Origin: JACCYU01 sp050740315 | Lineage (GTDB): Bacteria; Pseudomonadota; Gammaproteobacteria; JACCYU01 | Direction: 5' to 3' | NCBI GenBank assembly: GCA_050740315.1 | Contig: JBOIDC010000002.1 | Span: 26,606 to 90,605, forward strand | DNA: 64,000 bases | In this document: piece by piece, positions 27,597 through 37,236 of the stretch | How positions within the stretch are numbered: the first letter of the stretch is position 1 | Layout: each line of letters starts with the position of its first letter | Notes under the pieces: model-generated | What the model was told of the DNA's origin: nothing | Databases searched by the model: none | What the model saw: only the letters and a program-made list of their open reading frames with translations | Position numbers and translations under genes: made by a program

Positions 27597-27694
27597 GGGA
27601 AGAGGATTTGAAGAATAATCAAGATGACCGAGTGAGTCTGCTTGCGTGCGGCGTACGATCGCTGCCGTAGCCGAGGCGTTCGCGCCAGAATCGG

Positions 27695-28018
27695 CTAGAA
27701 CGGCAGCTTGAGGCCCGGCGGCAGGTTCATGCCCTGCGCGAGCCCCGCGAACTTTTCCTTGATCGACTCGTCCAGCCGATGCACCGCGTCGTTGATGGCG
27801 GCGGCGACCAGATCCTCCAGCATGTCCTTGTCATCGCCCACCAGGCTGTCATCTATGGTTACGCGTTTTACCTCATGCTTGCCGGTCATCAACACGCTGA
27901 CCAGACCACCGCCGGACTCGCCCTTGACCTGCATGTGCGCCAGCTCTTCCTGCGCTTTGGCCATGTCCTGCTGCATCTTCTGCGCCTGCTTCATGAGATT
28001 GCCGATTCCGCCTTTCAT
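27695..28018 (-). CDS. ybaB: YbaB/EbfC-family nucleoid-associated protein
   Basis: Small dimeric DNA-binding protein, 107 residues. The N-terminus MKGGIGNLMKQAQKMQQDMAK is the family hallmark, followed by a beta-sheet core (VSVLMTGKHEVKRVTIDDSL) and a C-terminal helix ending LPPGLKLPF. It lies 12 bp downstream of dnaX and 98 bp upstream of recR. Confidence 0.96.
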   Translation of the reverse strand: MKGGIGNLMKQAQKMQQDMAKAQEELAHMQVKGESGGGLVSVLMTGKHEVKRVTIDDSLVGDDKDMLEDLVAAAINDAVHRLDESIKEKFAGLAQGMNLPPGLKLPF

Positions 28019-28030
28019 ATCGTCCTCTGT

Positions 28031-29644
28031 TCAGTCGTGATTGATGGGTCTCACCGAACCGGGCACGATCTCGGCGGCAAACTGTTGTTTGAACGCCTGC
28101 ACGGTGGCGTCCGCCTCGATCGCCGCATCCGCCGCCCGTTGGCGTTCTGCGAAATCGCGGCTCGCAAGTTGCGCCGGCGTCGCATCGGCGTGTTCGGCGA
28201 TTTCGATACGCACCCGTACCGGACCGCCCAGATGTTCGCTGAGCGCCTGGCGCAGCCGCGCCTCGGCGTTAGCGGTTCTGATCTGTGCGTGGCCGGCCTC
28301 CAGCGCCAGACAAACCTCTGTGTCCGAGATCGACTGGAGACTGCAATTGCTGGCCAGTGCCGAAGCGACGCCTTTCAATCGCAACGCTCGCACCAGTTGC
28401 GGCCATGTGCGGTCACGCGCCGGGGGTGTTTTTAGCGTCTCGGACACGGGTTCCGCCGCGGTTGCGGACGGTGCAGGCGCGGCTTGTGGAATTTTACCGC
28501 GGCGGCCCGGTGCGTCGCGCGATTCTTCCGCGCTCGCGGCTGTCGCCGCCGCATGCGGCGACAGCCGCCTGAAACTGAGCATGCGCAACAACACCATCTC
28601 GAGGCCGGCCCTGGATTCGACGGCGAGCGGCAGGTCGCGCCTGCCGATCGCCGCGATCTGATAATAAAGCTGAACGTCCTGCGGACTGAGCCGGCCCGCA
28701 AGCCTTGAAGCCAGCGCGGCGTGTGGGTAGTCCTCGTCGGTGGCGCCCGGCACCGCCTGCTCCAGCGCCACCCGGTGCAGCAGCGAAATCAGTTCGATCA
28801 ACACCTCGGCGCAGTCCGCGCCCTGCTCGACAAGCTCCGCGACCGACTGCAAGGCGGTAACTGCGTCCGCGTCGGCGATAGCCATCGCCAGCTTGTTTAA
28901 CTGCTCGCGCGGCACCGACCCCAGCATTTCGCGCACGGCCGCCTCGCGTACCTCACCGTCGCCGAAGCCGATCGCCTGATCGAGCAGGCTCAACGCGTCG
29001 CGCATACTGCCATCCGCAGCGCGCGCGAGTTCGGCCAGCGCGCCATCGTCGGCCGCCACACCCTCCTGCTGGAGCATTTGCCGCAGGTGGGCACGGATCT
29101 CCTGCGTGGCCATGCGTTTGAGGTTGAACTGAAGACAGCGCGACAGCACCGTCATCGGCAGTTTCTGCGGATCGGTGGTCGCCAGCAGAAATTTAACGTG
29201 CGGTGGCGGCTCCTCCAAAGTCTTGAGCAAAGCGTTGAAGCTGTGCCCGGACAGCATGTGCACCTCGTCAATCAGGTACACCTTGTAACGGCCGTACGCG
29301 GGCGCGTACTGAATGTTATCCAGCAGTTCGCGCGTATCTTCGACCTTGGTTCGAGAGGCGGCATCCACCTCGATCAGATCGACAAAGCGGCCGCCGTCGA
29401 TTTCACGACAGGCGCCGCATTGACCACACGGCTCGGCGCTGACGCCTTGCTCGCAATTGAGACACTTGGCCAGGATCCGCGCCAGGGTGGTCTTGCCAAC
29501 ACCGCGCGTGCCCGTGAACAGATACGCATGATGCAAACGGCCCTGGTTGAGCGCGTTGACCAGCGCCTTCAGCACGTGAGTTTGCCCAACCATCTGGGCG
29601 AAGGTTCGCGGCCGCCATTTGCGCGCCAACACCTGATAACTCAT
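28031..29644 (-). CDS. dnaX: DNA polymerase III subunit gamma/tau
   Basis: Clamp-loader ATPase, 537 residues, between E. coli gamma (431) and tau (643). Walker A is GTRGVGKT (45-52); the zinc module has C64, C73, C76 and C79; Walker B is YLIDEVHML; the arginine-finger region is VLSRCLQF. Domain III continues to about 365, then an Ala/Pro-rich linker and a C-terminal domain (about 420-535) resembling tau domain V. I saw no A-rich slippery site like the E. coli gamma frameshift, so a single product is likely. Confidence 0.96.
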   Translation of the reverse strand: MSYQVLARKWRPRTFAQMVGQTHVLKALVNALNQGRLHHAYLFTGTRGVGKTTLARILAKCLNCEQGVSAEPCGQCGACREIDGGRFVDLIEVDAASRTKVEDTRELLDNIQYAPAYGRYKVYLIDEVHMLSGHSFNALLKTLEEPPPHVKFLLATTDPQKLPMTVLSRCLQFNLKRMATQEIRAHLRQMLQQEGVAADDGALAELARAADGSMRDALSLLDQAIGFGDGEVREAAVREMLGSVPREQLNKLAMAIADADAVTALQSVAELVEQGADCAEVLIELISLLHRVALEQAVPGATDEDYPHAALASRLAGRLSPQDVQLYYQIAAIGRRDLPLAVESRAGLEMVLLRMLSFRRLSPHAAATAASAEESRDAPGRRGKIPQAAPAPSATAAEPVSETLKTPPARDRTWPQLVRALRLKGVASALASNCSLQSISDTEVCLALEAGHAQIRTANAEARLRQALSEHLGGPVRVRIEIAEHADATPAQLASRDFAERQRAADAAIEADATVQAFKQQFAAEIVPGSVRPINHD

Positions 29645-29754
29645 GACTGATCGCGGGAGATTGATATATTGGCTGGGTCAGAGACGATACACGGCCGCCA
29701 CCGCCATTAGCCTCATGGCGCGCTCGTCGACCAGATGATACATAAGAGCGGCAG

Positions 29755-29856
<102 letters not shown>

Positions 29857-29965
29857 CCACCATTGCGCGTTGACCCGACTGTAAGTTGGCAGAGGGGTGA
29901 GCCGCGACCCGATGGGGGCTGGATCACCACACCAGGGACGATTCACCGCCATCGTCCGCTCATTC

Positions 29966-30056
29966 TGGCGGAGAGGGAGGGATTCGAACCCTCGATACGC
30001 TATTAACGTATACACACTTTCCAGGCGTGCTCCTTCGACCGCTCGGACACCTCTCC
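29966..30056 (-). tRNA. tRNA-Ser, anticodon GGA
   Basis: 91 nt with CCA encoded. Acceptor stem GGAGAGG/CCTCTCC; D arm TCCGAGCGGTCGAAGGA; anticodon loop CTGGAAA giving GGA (reads UCC and UCU); long variable arm typical of class II tRNA-Ser (stem TACG..CGTA around TTAATAG); T arm GAGGGTTCGAATCCCTC. The discriminator base is G, as required for tRNA-Ser. Confidence 0.96.
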
Positions 30057-30116
30057 ACACCTAAACTCTTCATACACGCCATCCATGGCGCAACGTTCGG
30101 GCCGTCTCAGGCCCCT

Positions 30117-30138
30117 GCCCGCACTTCCTTGTGCGGGC
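30117..30138. terminator. Strong hairpin in the tRNA-Ser upstream region
   Basis: GCCCGCAC (30117-30124), 6-nt loop, GTGCGGGC (30131-30138): a perfect 8-bp stem. A second hairpin CGAGCAT/ATGCTCG lies at 30150-30170. Neither has a clear T run, so termination of the DUF1820 transcript (minus strand) is only a possibility. Confidence 0.45.
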
Positions 30139-30186
30139 GCTCGGCCGGACGAGCATTCACTGGATGCTCGCCTGTTTGGGCCTCGC

Positions 30187-30207
30187 CCGCTCGGACACCT
30201 CTCCACA
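30187..30207 (-). repeat. Partial second copy of the tRNA-Ser 5' end
   Basis: 21 bases here are identical to 30039-30059, that is, the last 3 bases before the tRNA-Ser gene plus its first 18 nt (acceptor 5' strand and start of the D arm). The similarity continues weakly on both sides. The remaining tRNA sequence is missing; instead two hairpins follow. It looks like a tRNA gene remnant or an integration scar. Confidence 0.7.
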
Positions 30208-30214
30208 TTTGAAC

Positions 30215-30544
30215 TCACCCCTTGCTGCCGCCGGGTGTATAAAGCGGCGTAGGGCACATGGCGACGTTGGCTCCGGGCTCGCTGATTTTGGCGACGCCCT
30301 GCTTTTCGACTTCGTCGATGCGCACCACGGCGTGCATCGGGACGTGCGTACGCTTGACGGATTCAAACTCCGTTTTCAGACGTTCTTCGCTGGGATCGAC
30401 GACCACCGAGGCGCGCTCGCCAAATACCAGTTCCTCAAGCACCACGAAGCCGAACAATTCGCCCTGATAGACACGCCGCGCGAAGACTTCATAAATCTTG
30501 CCCTGATTAAAGAACGCGACCTTATAGATGCTTTTCGTCGGCAT
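30215..30544 (-). CDS. DUF1820 family protein
   Basis: 109 residues from the ATG at 30544. The family pattern is clear: SIYKVAFFNQGKIYEVFAR, then FGFVVLEELVFGE, VVDPSEERLKTEFE, and VPMHAVVRIDEVEKQGVAKI. Soluble protein of unknown function, widely kept in gammaproteobacteria. No membrane segment or catalytic motif is visible. The reading frame could start 4 codons earlier. Confidence 0.88.
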   Translation of the reverse strand: MPTKSIYKVAFFNQGKIYEVFARRVYQGELFGFVVLEELVFGERASVVVDPSEERLKTEFESVKRTHVPMHAVVRIDEVEKQGVAKISEPGANVAMCPTPLYTPGGSKG

Positions 30545-30783
30545 ATTCCTTCTCACGCCGCGCGTGCAAACGCGGCCCGCCCGGGACTGGGTCCGCAGTT
30601 ACGATAGCGACGCCGTTTGCGACCAACATCCCGCCAGACAGCTACCGATCAAGCTGCAAACAATGCCACGGCCAGCCATTTCAGTCAAAGGCCACGACGA
30701 TCGGCCGCGTTTAGATCATCGTTTTGAGCAGTGTTATCATGCGATTTTCAGGTCATCGCAACCGCAAGCGCCCATCGATCATC

Positions 30784-31140
30784 ATGAACAGCCTCATTTT
30801 GATTGCACATGGCAGCCGGCGGCCGGCGTCGAACGCGGAGGTACAAGCCTTGACCGACGCGTTGCGCCGCCGCGTGATCGATCGATACGATCACGTCGCC
30901 TGCGGCTTTCTGGAATTCGCACAGCCGACGATTGCCGCGGCCATCGATGCGGCGGTGCGCGACGGGCATCGCAGGTTGACCATACTGCCTTATTTTCTGG
31001 CGGGCGGTAACCACATCATGCAGGACGTGCCGGCGCTGATCGACGCGAAAAAAGCAGAATATCCGCATGTCGTCGTCGAAATAAAACCTCACATTGGCGC
31101 CGCGCCGGCGATGATCGACTTGCTCGCGGCCGCGGTGTAG
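30784..31140 (+). CDS. CbiX-like sirohydrochlorin chelatase, single-domain form
   Basis: 118 residues from the ATG at 30784. The N-terminal LILIAHGSRRPASNAEV contains the chelatase His, and YFLAGGNHIMQDVPAL contains the second conserved His. This short form corresponds to CbiX-small proteins that insert metal into sirohydrochlorin (cobalt for B12, or iron for sirohaem and haem d1). No other tetrapyrrole gene and no cobalamin riboswitch lie nearby, so the metal is open. A reading from 30724 adds 20 unlike residues. Confidence 0.85.
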   Translation: MNSLILIAHGSRRPASNAEVQALTDALRRRVIDRYDHVACGFLEFAQPTIAAAIDAAVRDGHRRLTILPYFLAGGNHIMQDVPALIDAKKAEYPHVVVEIKPHIGAAPAMIDLLAAAV

Positions 31141-31155
31141 GTCGACGCGCACGCC

Positions 31156-34100
31156 CTAGACATCGGCGATTGGCACCGGCCTGCCAAGCGCATAACCTTG
31201 CGCATAATCGATGCCCAGCCGTTTCAGCTCGACCACGATGTCGTCGGTCTCGGCGCATTCGGCGATCGTCACGATTTTTAGAATGTGCCCTACCTCGTTG
31301 ATGGCCGCGACCAGCGCGCAGTCGACAGGGTTCTGCAGCATGTTGCGCACGAAACTCCCGTCGATTTTCAGATAATCCACCGGCAGCTGCTTCAAGTAGG
31401 CCAGCGATGACAGGCCGCTGCCAAAATTGTCAAGCGCGAAGCGGCATCCCAGCTGCTTGATCGCGGCTATAACCCGGCCGGCCTGCTCCAGGTCCCTGAT
31501 CGCGGCGGTCTCGGTGATTTCAAAACAGACGCGCGCCGGCGGCACCTTCCAGCGCGTCAACGCTTGAGGCACGTGGGTTATCAGCATTTCGTCGCATAAC
31601 GAGTCACCGGAGAGATTGATCGCGATACTGGCGTCCGGCCTGCCGGCGAGCAGCGAGGCATATGCACTGAATGCGGAATCGATGACCCAGCGGTCGATCA
31701 TCGCCATCATGCCATAGCGCTCGGCCGCAGCGATCAACAGGCCCGGTGCGGCGACTTCTTCATCGAATTCTCCGGCCACGCGCAACAGAATCTCATAGTG
31801 CAAAGGATTCTCTTCGTCTGAACCCAGCGGGTGTATCGGCTGACAATACAAGGACAGACGGCCCCGTTCCAGCGCGTCCGACAGTTCTGCCGCGCGCATG
31901 ATCTCCGTGTGGCGCGACGGCGGCTCACCGGTGTGCGCGCGGTAAACATAGACGCGATTGCGACCCAGATCCTTGGCGGTGTAACAGGCCACGTCGGCGC
32001 GACTCAGGATTTCCGCGCTGCTGTCGACATCCGGGGTGATGGCGACCAGCCCGATGCTGACACCGATGTCGAACGCGCGGTCCTGCCACACGAATCGCAC
32101 GGTACGTATGGTGTCCAGCAACGACTCCGTGATTTCAACGGCTTTTTCGATGGGACAGTTCTCGAGCAGCAGACTGAATTCGTCGCCGCCCAGCCGCGCC
32201 AGGGTATCGCGACCACGGATCTTTTCCGCCAGCACGCCGGCAATCTGCCGCAACAGCGCATCGCCGGCGCTGTGCCCCGCCGTATCGTTAACGATCTTGA
32301 ACTGATCCAGGTCCAGATAGGCCAGCGCATGATCAATACCGTGCTGCCTGGCGGTGGTGACCGCGCGCTCGAGACGCTGATCGAACTCACGCCGGTTAGC
32401 CAGGCCGGTGAGCGCGTCATGGCTGGCCTGATGCGCGATCTGACGCACCATGCGGCGGGTCTCGGTAACGTCCTTGAACACCAGCACGACACCCAGAACT
32501 TGCGCTTCGTCGCCGCGGATAGGCGCCGCGGTACCATGGATGGCGTATTCGCGCCCACTGCGATCCAGCAGCAGCACATCGCCCGCGGTACTCACCATAC
32601 AGCCCGCCTCCATGCAGCGAACAGACGGATCGGCCACACGCTGACGGCTCTGCTCATCGATTACCCAGAATACGTTGGCCAGCGGCCTGCCTTTCGCCTC
32701 TTCCATGCGCCAGCCGGTCAGCAATTCCGCGACCGGGTTCAGATACTCGACCACGCCCTGTGCGTCGGTGGTGATCACACCATCCCCGATCGAGTGCAAG
32801 GTCACCTGCGCCCGGTGTTTGTCTGCCAGCAGCTTGCGCTCGGCCCGCATGCGAACCAGTTCCACCCCGGCGCGCGCCGCGAAGATCGGCACGATGGTTT
32901 CCGCCAGACTCGCATCAGCCAGAGGCTTGTCGTCGATTACCGCAAGCAGCCCCAAGGTCTTGCGCGTGGCATCCAGCATGGGCGCGCCCAGATACGACTG
33001 TGCCGCAACACGGGCAAGCAGTTCGTCTTCGGGAAAGCGCCGGTGTACGTTGCGCTCATAGCGGTACCGCGCCTGGCGCACCAGATAGGCTGCTGGGGTT
33101 CCCAGCAGATTGAATTCGTAGTTGTTCAGCTGACGGCCATCGATCCACGCCGCCAGGGTTTTTGCGCGTTCAGCCCTGGTATCGATCAACTCGGCGGCGA
33201 TCACGCAGCGCACCCCCAGCGACACACCAAGATGCGAAACGAGCTGTCGGAAAAACTCATCGCCGGTGGCGGTGGAATCGCCCTGGATAATATTCTGCAG
33301 TATGCCCGATTCGAGCTGACTGGCGATTTGATCGCTGATCCACTGCGCCTTGAGCTTCAACACCTCGATATCGGTCGCGGTAAACGGCGCTGACTTGCGC
33401 TTGTGGCTCGCAAAATACAGCTCGCCGTACACGCGACCGCCAACCGTCAGCGGCACGCCCAGATAGGCCTCGATGTCATGATCATGCCAGGCCACGTGGC
33501 GTCGGGTCGCGTCCGAAGCGCGTTGGGCGGCGACCACGCCGGTGTCGGTAAATATTTCGCTGCGATCGGCCGATCGCAGCGGCAAAATGTCGCCCGGCCG
33601 CAGGGCGACGTCAGGCGTGATCGCCTGCACGATCTGACAACCCTCATCGGTAAAGCGCGCGACCACGCCCAGCGGCAAGTTAAAAAACCTGCACCCGCAC
33701 TCCAGCAACTGCCTCAGTCTGTGTTCAAACGAACATTGTCGCAGAGCGCCTATCCGGCGCAGCATGCCGAGCACGTCCTCGATCTGTCTGCGCGCGGTGA
33801 TGTCCCGGAACATACCGCGCAGATGCTCGGGCCGGCCGTGCCTGAACGTGCAGCTCATGCGTCCTTCCAGCGTGATCACGCGCCCGTCGTTGTTGACGAT
33901 CGTCACCTCCAGCGGCGCCAGTTCCTCGCCGCTGCGCAGGCGCTCGCGGCAACGCTCCCAGTGGGCGCGAGCGGACGCCGTGATCAGGTCGGAAAACTTG
34001 AAACGCGCCAACTCCTCACGTCGGAATCCCAGGGTCTGCCGTAATGCCTGGCTCATATACACAATGGCGTCATCGTCGCCCACAACGATTGCTAGCACTT

Positions 34101-34575
34101 GTTCGATACTGTCGGTAAACAGGTCCTGCCAGCGTGGCTCCGCACCCGTGTTTTCTCCAGTGCCCAGCTGCGTCCGCCGATTCAGACGATGGCGCGCCGC
34201 GCTCTCCAGCACGGCGCGCAGCGCCAGCGGGATGGACTTGACCGTATCCGGTGATTTCACCAGATAATCGCTGAAGCCGCGCTTCATGGCCGCCACGGCC
34301 AGCGCCTCGGAGCCGTTCGCGGCCAACATCACCACAGGCATATCGAGCCCGCGCCGGCGAACTTCCGTGATGACATCGAAGCCGGTGAACCCCGGCAGCA
34401 AATGATCGGTCAGGATTAGATCGTAATAATCCGCTGCCAGCATTTCGTGGAAGTGCGCGCGGGTGTGCGCGGTGTGAAGACGAACCTGTCCCAGCGACTG
34501 CTCGATGACGGACTTTACCAGACGCCCATCCGGCGAGCCGGCGTCGACCATGAGAATGTGTAAACAGCTATCCAT
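31156..34575 (-). CDS. REC-PAS-GAF-GAF-PAS-GGDEF-EAL signalling protein
   Basis: 1139-residue soluble c-di-GMP turnover protein. An N-terminal receiver domain has phospho-acceptor D57 (ILTDHLLPG). PAS near 150-270 ends in a PAC-like GMFRDITARRQIE; a GAF domain runs from about 290-430 and a second GAF-like region from about 450-610; a second PAS lies at about 625-740 (VEYLNPVAELLTGW). The diguanylate cyclase domain has an intact GGDEF at 796-800. The EAL domain has the variant EIL (E928), FEITET, and DNFGSG at 1049-1054, where the second metal-site Asp of DDFG is Asn1050. No transmembrane segment. A kinase partner is not in the window. Confidence 0.93.
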   Translation of the reverse strand: MDSCLHILMVDAGSPDGRLVKSVIEQSLGQVRLHTAHTRAHFHEMLAADYYDLILTDHLLPGFTGFDVITEVRRRGLDMPVVMLAANGSEALAVAAMKRGFSDYLVKSPDTVKSIPLALRAVLESAARHRLNRRTQLGTGENTGAEPRWQDLFTDSIEQVLAIVVGDDDAIVYMSQALRQTLGFRREELARFKFSDLITASARAHWERCRERLRSGEELAPLEVTIVNNDGRVITLEGRMSCTFRHGRPEHLRGMFRDITARRQIEDVLGMLRRIGALRQCSFEHRLRQLLECGCRFFNLPLGVVARFTDEGCQIVQAITPDVALRPGDILPLRSADRSEIFTDTGVVAAQRASDATRRHVAWHDHDIEAYLGVPLTVGGRVYGELYFASHKRKSAPFTATDIEVLKLKAQWISDQIASQLESGILQNIIQGDSTATGDEFFRQLVSHLGVSLGVRCVIAAELIDTRAERAKTLAAWIDGRQLNNYEFNLLGTPAAYLVRQARYRYERNVHRRFPEDELLARVAAQSYLGAPMLDATRKTLGLLAVIDDKPLADASLAETIVPIFAARAGVELVRMRAERKLLADKHRAQVTLHSIGDGVITTDAQGVVEYLNPVAELLTGWRMEEAKGRPLANVFWVIDEQSRQRVADPSVRCMEAGCMVSTAGDVLLLDRSGREYAIHGTAAPIRGDEAQVLGVVLVFKDVTETRRMVRQIAHQASHDALTGLANRREFDQRLERAVTTARQHGIDHALAYLDLDQFKIVNDTAGHSAGDALLRQIAGVLAEKIRGRDTLARLGGDEFSLLLENCPIEKAVEITESLLDTIRTVRFVWQDRAFDIGVSIGLVAITPDVDSSAEILSRADVACYTAKDLGRNRVYVYRAHTGEPPSRHTEIMRAAELSDALERGRLSLYCQPIHPLGSDEENPLHYEILLRVAGEFDEEVAAPGLLIAAAERYGMMAMIDRWVIDSAFSAYASLLAGRPDASIAINLSGDSLCDEMLITHVPQALTRWKVPPARVCFEITETAAIRDLEQAGRVIAAIKQLGCRFALDNFGSGLSSLAYLKQLPVDYLKIDGSFVRNMLQNPVDCALVAAINEVGHILKIVTIAECAETDDIVVELKRLGIDYAQGYALGRPVPIADV

Positions 34576-34730
34576 GCCCGTTTTAATATGCGGCCGTGAT
34601 CAGCTTGCAGACTCCAGATCTGGCAAGCGGTTGTCGTTCTCGAACAGGGAATCACGCCTCCGGGCGCGTGCCATAAGGTATTAATAGTGCTTTATTGCGC
34701 GCGAGTAAACCTGGACGCCGTGCGCGGCCA

Positions 34731-34750
34731 ACCCGCGGCGAGTCGCGGGT
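34731..34750. terminator. Inverted repeat after ppsA
   Basis: ACCCGCG (34731-34737) pairs with CGCGGGT (34744-34750) around 6 nt, 19 bp past the ppsA stop on the minus strand. No T run follows, so if it ends transcription it probably needs Rho. The rest of the 194-bp gap to the next gene shows no open frame I recognise. Confidence 0.4.
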
Positions 34751-34769
34751 GTACCTCAAGGGCCCGTGT

Positions 34770-37154
34770 TTACGAACTGCTCTGCTCCGCCATAAACAGC
34801 CAGGTCTCGACGACTGAATCGGGATTCAACGACACGCTATCGATACCCTCGTCGAGCAACCAGCGGGCGAAGTCAGGATAATCCGAAGGTCCCTGCCCAC
34901 AGATGCCCACGTATTTGCCCGCTTTGCGGCAGGCGCCGATGACCTGATGAATCAGCGTCTTGACCGCCGGATTGCGCTCATCGAAGCCGGTCGCGACCAG
35001 CCCCGAATCCCGGTCCAGCGCCAGGGTCATCTGCGTGAGGTCATTGGAACCGATGGAAAATCCATCGAAATGTTCGAGAAATTGTTCGGCCAGCACCACG
35101 TTGGACGGAATCTCGCACATCATGATCACCTTGAGATCATCGACCCCGCGTTGCAGCCCGTTATCGGCCAGCAGCGTCACGACCTGCGACGCCTCTTCCA
35201 GGGTGCGCACGAACGGCACCATGATCTGCACGTTGGTAAAGCCCATCTCTTCCCGCACCTTGCGCAACGCCCGGCATTCCAGTTCGAAGCAGTCGCGGAA
35301 TTTTTCCGAGATGTAGCGCGACGCGCCCCGCAACCCGATCATGGGGTTCTCTTCCTTGGGCTCGTAGCGCGAACCGGCCATCAGGTGCGCGTATTCGTTG
35401 GACTTGAAGTCCGACAGGCGCACGATCACCGGATGCGGCGCAAACGCCGCGGCCAGCGTCGCGATGCCTTCGCTGAGCTTGTCCACGAAGAAGCTCACCG
35501 GATCCGCATAGCCGGCGCAGCGCGCGGCGATCTTGTCCTGCAGGTCCGGCGGCAACTGATCGAATTCCAGCAACGCCTTGGGATGCACGCCGATGGTGTT
35601 GTTGATCAGAAATTCCAGCCTTGCCAGACCCACGCCGGCGTTGGGAACGCTCGCAAACGTGAATGCGCGCCCAGGATTGCCCACGTTCAGCATGACTTTA
35701 AGCGGCAGTTCGGGCATGGCGTCCAGCTCGTGCTTGTGCACCTGGAAGTCCAGCCTGCCCTCATAGATCAATCCCGTGTCGCCTTCCGCGCACGACACCG
35801 TGACGTCCTGCCCGTCACTGAGCCGCCGCGACGCGTCGCCGCACCCGACCACCGCGGGAATACCGAGTTCCCGCGCGATGATGGCGGCGTGACAGGTGCG
35901 CCCGCCGCGATCGGTGACGATCGCCGCGGCGCGTTTCATCACGGGCTCCCAGTCCGGATCGGTCATGTCCGTCACCAGCACGTCGCCCTTCTGCAACTTG
36001 TCCATGTCCCCAAGATCGATCATCACCCGCGCCGCGCCGCTGGCGATTCGCTGGCCGACCGCGCGCCCCTCGATCAGCACCTCGCCTTTTCCACACAACA
36101 CATAGCGCTCCACGACCTGGTGGGTCTTGCTCTTGACGGTTTCCGGGCGCGCCTGCACGATGAACAGTTCGCCGGTCTCGCCGTCCTTGGCCCATTCGAT
36201 GTCCATCGGCCGGCCGTAATGCCGCTCGATGATGACCGCCTGGCGGGCCAGCTGCGTGATCTCTTCATCGGTCAAGGTAAAACGGGCGCGTTCGTCTGCC
36301 GGCACATCGACGGTGCGCACCGACTTTTCCAGCGCGCCACCATCGCTGTAGATCATCTTGATTTCCTTGCTTCCCAGGGTACGCTGCAGGATGGCGGGCC
36401 GGCCGGCGGCCAGGGTCGGCTTGTGCACATAGAATTCGTCGGGGTTCACCGCACCCTGCACCACCGCCTCGCCCAGACCATAACTGCTGGTGATGAACAC
36501 GACGTCGCGGAAGCCGGATTCCGTATCGAGGGTGAACATCACGCCGCTGGCGGCGAGATCGCTGCGCACCATGCGCTGAATACCCGCCGACAGCGCGACT
36601 TCGCCGTGCTCGAAACCATGATGCACGCGGTACGATATCGCGCGGTCGTTGAACAGCGACGCGAACACGTTCTTGACCGCCAGCAGCACGTTGTCCAAGC
36701 CGCGCACGTTGAGAAACGTTTCCTGCTGACCGGCGAAAGACGCATCGGGCAGATCCTCGGCGGTCGCCGAGGACCGCACGGCGACGGCCAGAGAGCCGCC
36801 AGCCTGCCGCTCCAGTTGTTCGAAGGCATGCGCAATGGCGTCGCGCAACTGGCCCTTGATCGGCGTGTCGATAATCATCTGGCGGATCGCCCGGCCGGTC
36901 TGCGCCAGGGCCTTCACGTCTTCGACGTCGAGCTTGCCCAGCGCGGCGCTGATCCTGTCGGTCAGCCCCGCATCCGACAGAAAGCGCCGGAATGCCTCGG
37001 CGGTGGTGGCAAATCCGCCGGGTACGCTGACGCCGCTTGCGGCCAGGTGCTGGATCATCTCACCCAGCGAGGCATTTTTGCCGCCCACGTGCGCGACATC
37101 GTTCATGCCAATGGAATCGAGGCTTACAATATAATCTTCCACAATGTTGTCCAC
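34770..37154 (-). CDS. ppsA: Phosphoenolpyruvate synthase
   Basis: Makes PEP from pyruvate with ATP going to AMP and Pi, needed for gluconeogenesis from acetate, lactate or pyruvate. 794 residues (E. coli 792). N-terminal ATP-grasp domain (DVAHVGGKNASLGEMI, VAVRSSATAEDLPDASFAGQ); swivel domain with the phospho-histidine in GGRTCHAAIIAR; C-terminal PEP/pyruvate barrel with GLARLEFLINN, IGLRGASRY and ICGQGPSDYPDFA. It is divergent from ppsR, its regulatory kinase/phosphorylase, with an 82-bp gap between the genes. Confidence 0.97.
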   Translation of the reverse strand: MDNIVEDYIVSLDSIGMNDVAHVGGKNASLGEMIQHLAASGVSVPGGFATTAEAFRRFLSDAGLTDRISAALGKLDVEDVKALAQTGRAIRQMIIDTPIKGQLRDAIAHAFEQLERQAGGSLAVAVRSSATAEDLPDASFAGQQETFLNVRGLDNVLLAVKNVFASLFNDRAISYRVHHGFEHGEVALSAGIQRMVRSDLAASGVMFTLDTESGFRDVVFITSSYGLGEAVVQGAVNPDEFYVHKPTLAAGRPAILQRTLGSKEIKMIYSDGGALEKSVRTVDVPADERARFTLTDEEITQLARQAVIIERHYGRPMDIEWAKDGETGELFIVQARPETVKSKTHQVVERYVLCGKGEVLIEGRAVGQRIASGAARVMIDLGDMDKLQKGDVLVTDMTDPDWEPVMKRAAAIVTDRGGRTCHAAIIARELGIPAVVGCGDASRRLSDGQDVTVSCAEGDTGLIYEGRLDFQVHKHELDAMPELPLKVMLNVGNPGRAFTFASVPNAGVGLARLEFLINNTIGVHPKALLEFDQLPPDLQDKIAARCAGYADPVSFFVDKLSEGIATLAAAFAPHPVIVRLSDFKSNEYAHLMAGSRYEPKEENPMIGLRGASRYISEKFRDCFELECRALRKVREEMGFTNVQIMVPFVRTLEEASQVVTLLADNGLQRGVDDLKVIMMCEIPSNVVLAEQFLEHFDGFSIGSNDLTQMTLALDRDSGLVATGFDERNPAVKTLIHQVIGACRKAGKYVGICGQGPSDYPDFARWLLDEGIDSVSLNPDSVVETWLFMAEQSSS

Positions 37155-37236
37155 TGGGATATGTCCTTGGTTGGCGGTGTCGTAAGATTACGGGCAAACG
37201 TTACAGCGTCGCCATTGTAAGGTTCACACTTTCTCC

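Noticed and set aside
28031..29644. Programmed frameshift in dnaX
   Set aside because: No A-rich slippery heptamer with downstream stem was found; the frame runs uninterrupted to 537 residues.
30557..30783. Possible cobalamin riboswitch before the CbiX-like gene
   Set aside because: The gap has none of the B12-box conserved segments and is too short for the usual architecture.
31831..33393. 520-residue open frame on the plus strand
   Set aside because: Antisense to the GGDEF/EAL gene; shadow composition.
34947..37220. 757-residue open frame on the plus strand
   Set aside because: Antisense to ppsA, whose domains are complete; the product matches no family and has a shadow-type composition.
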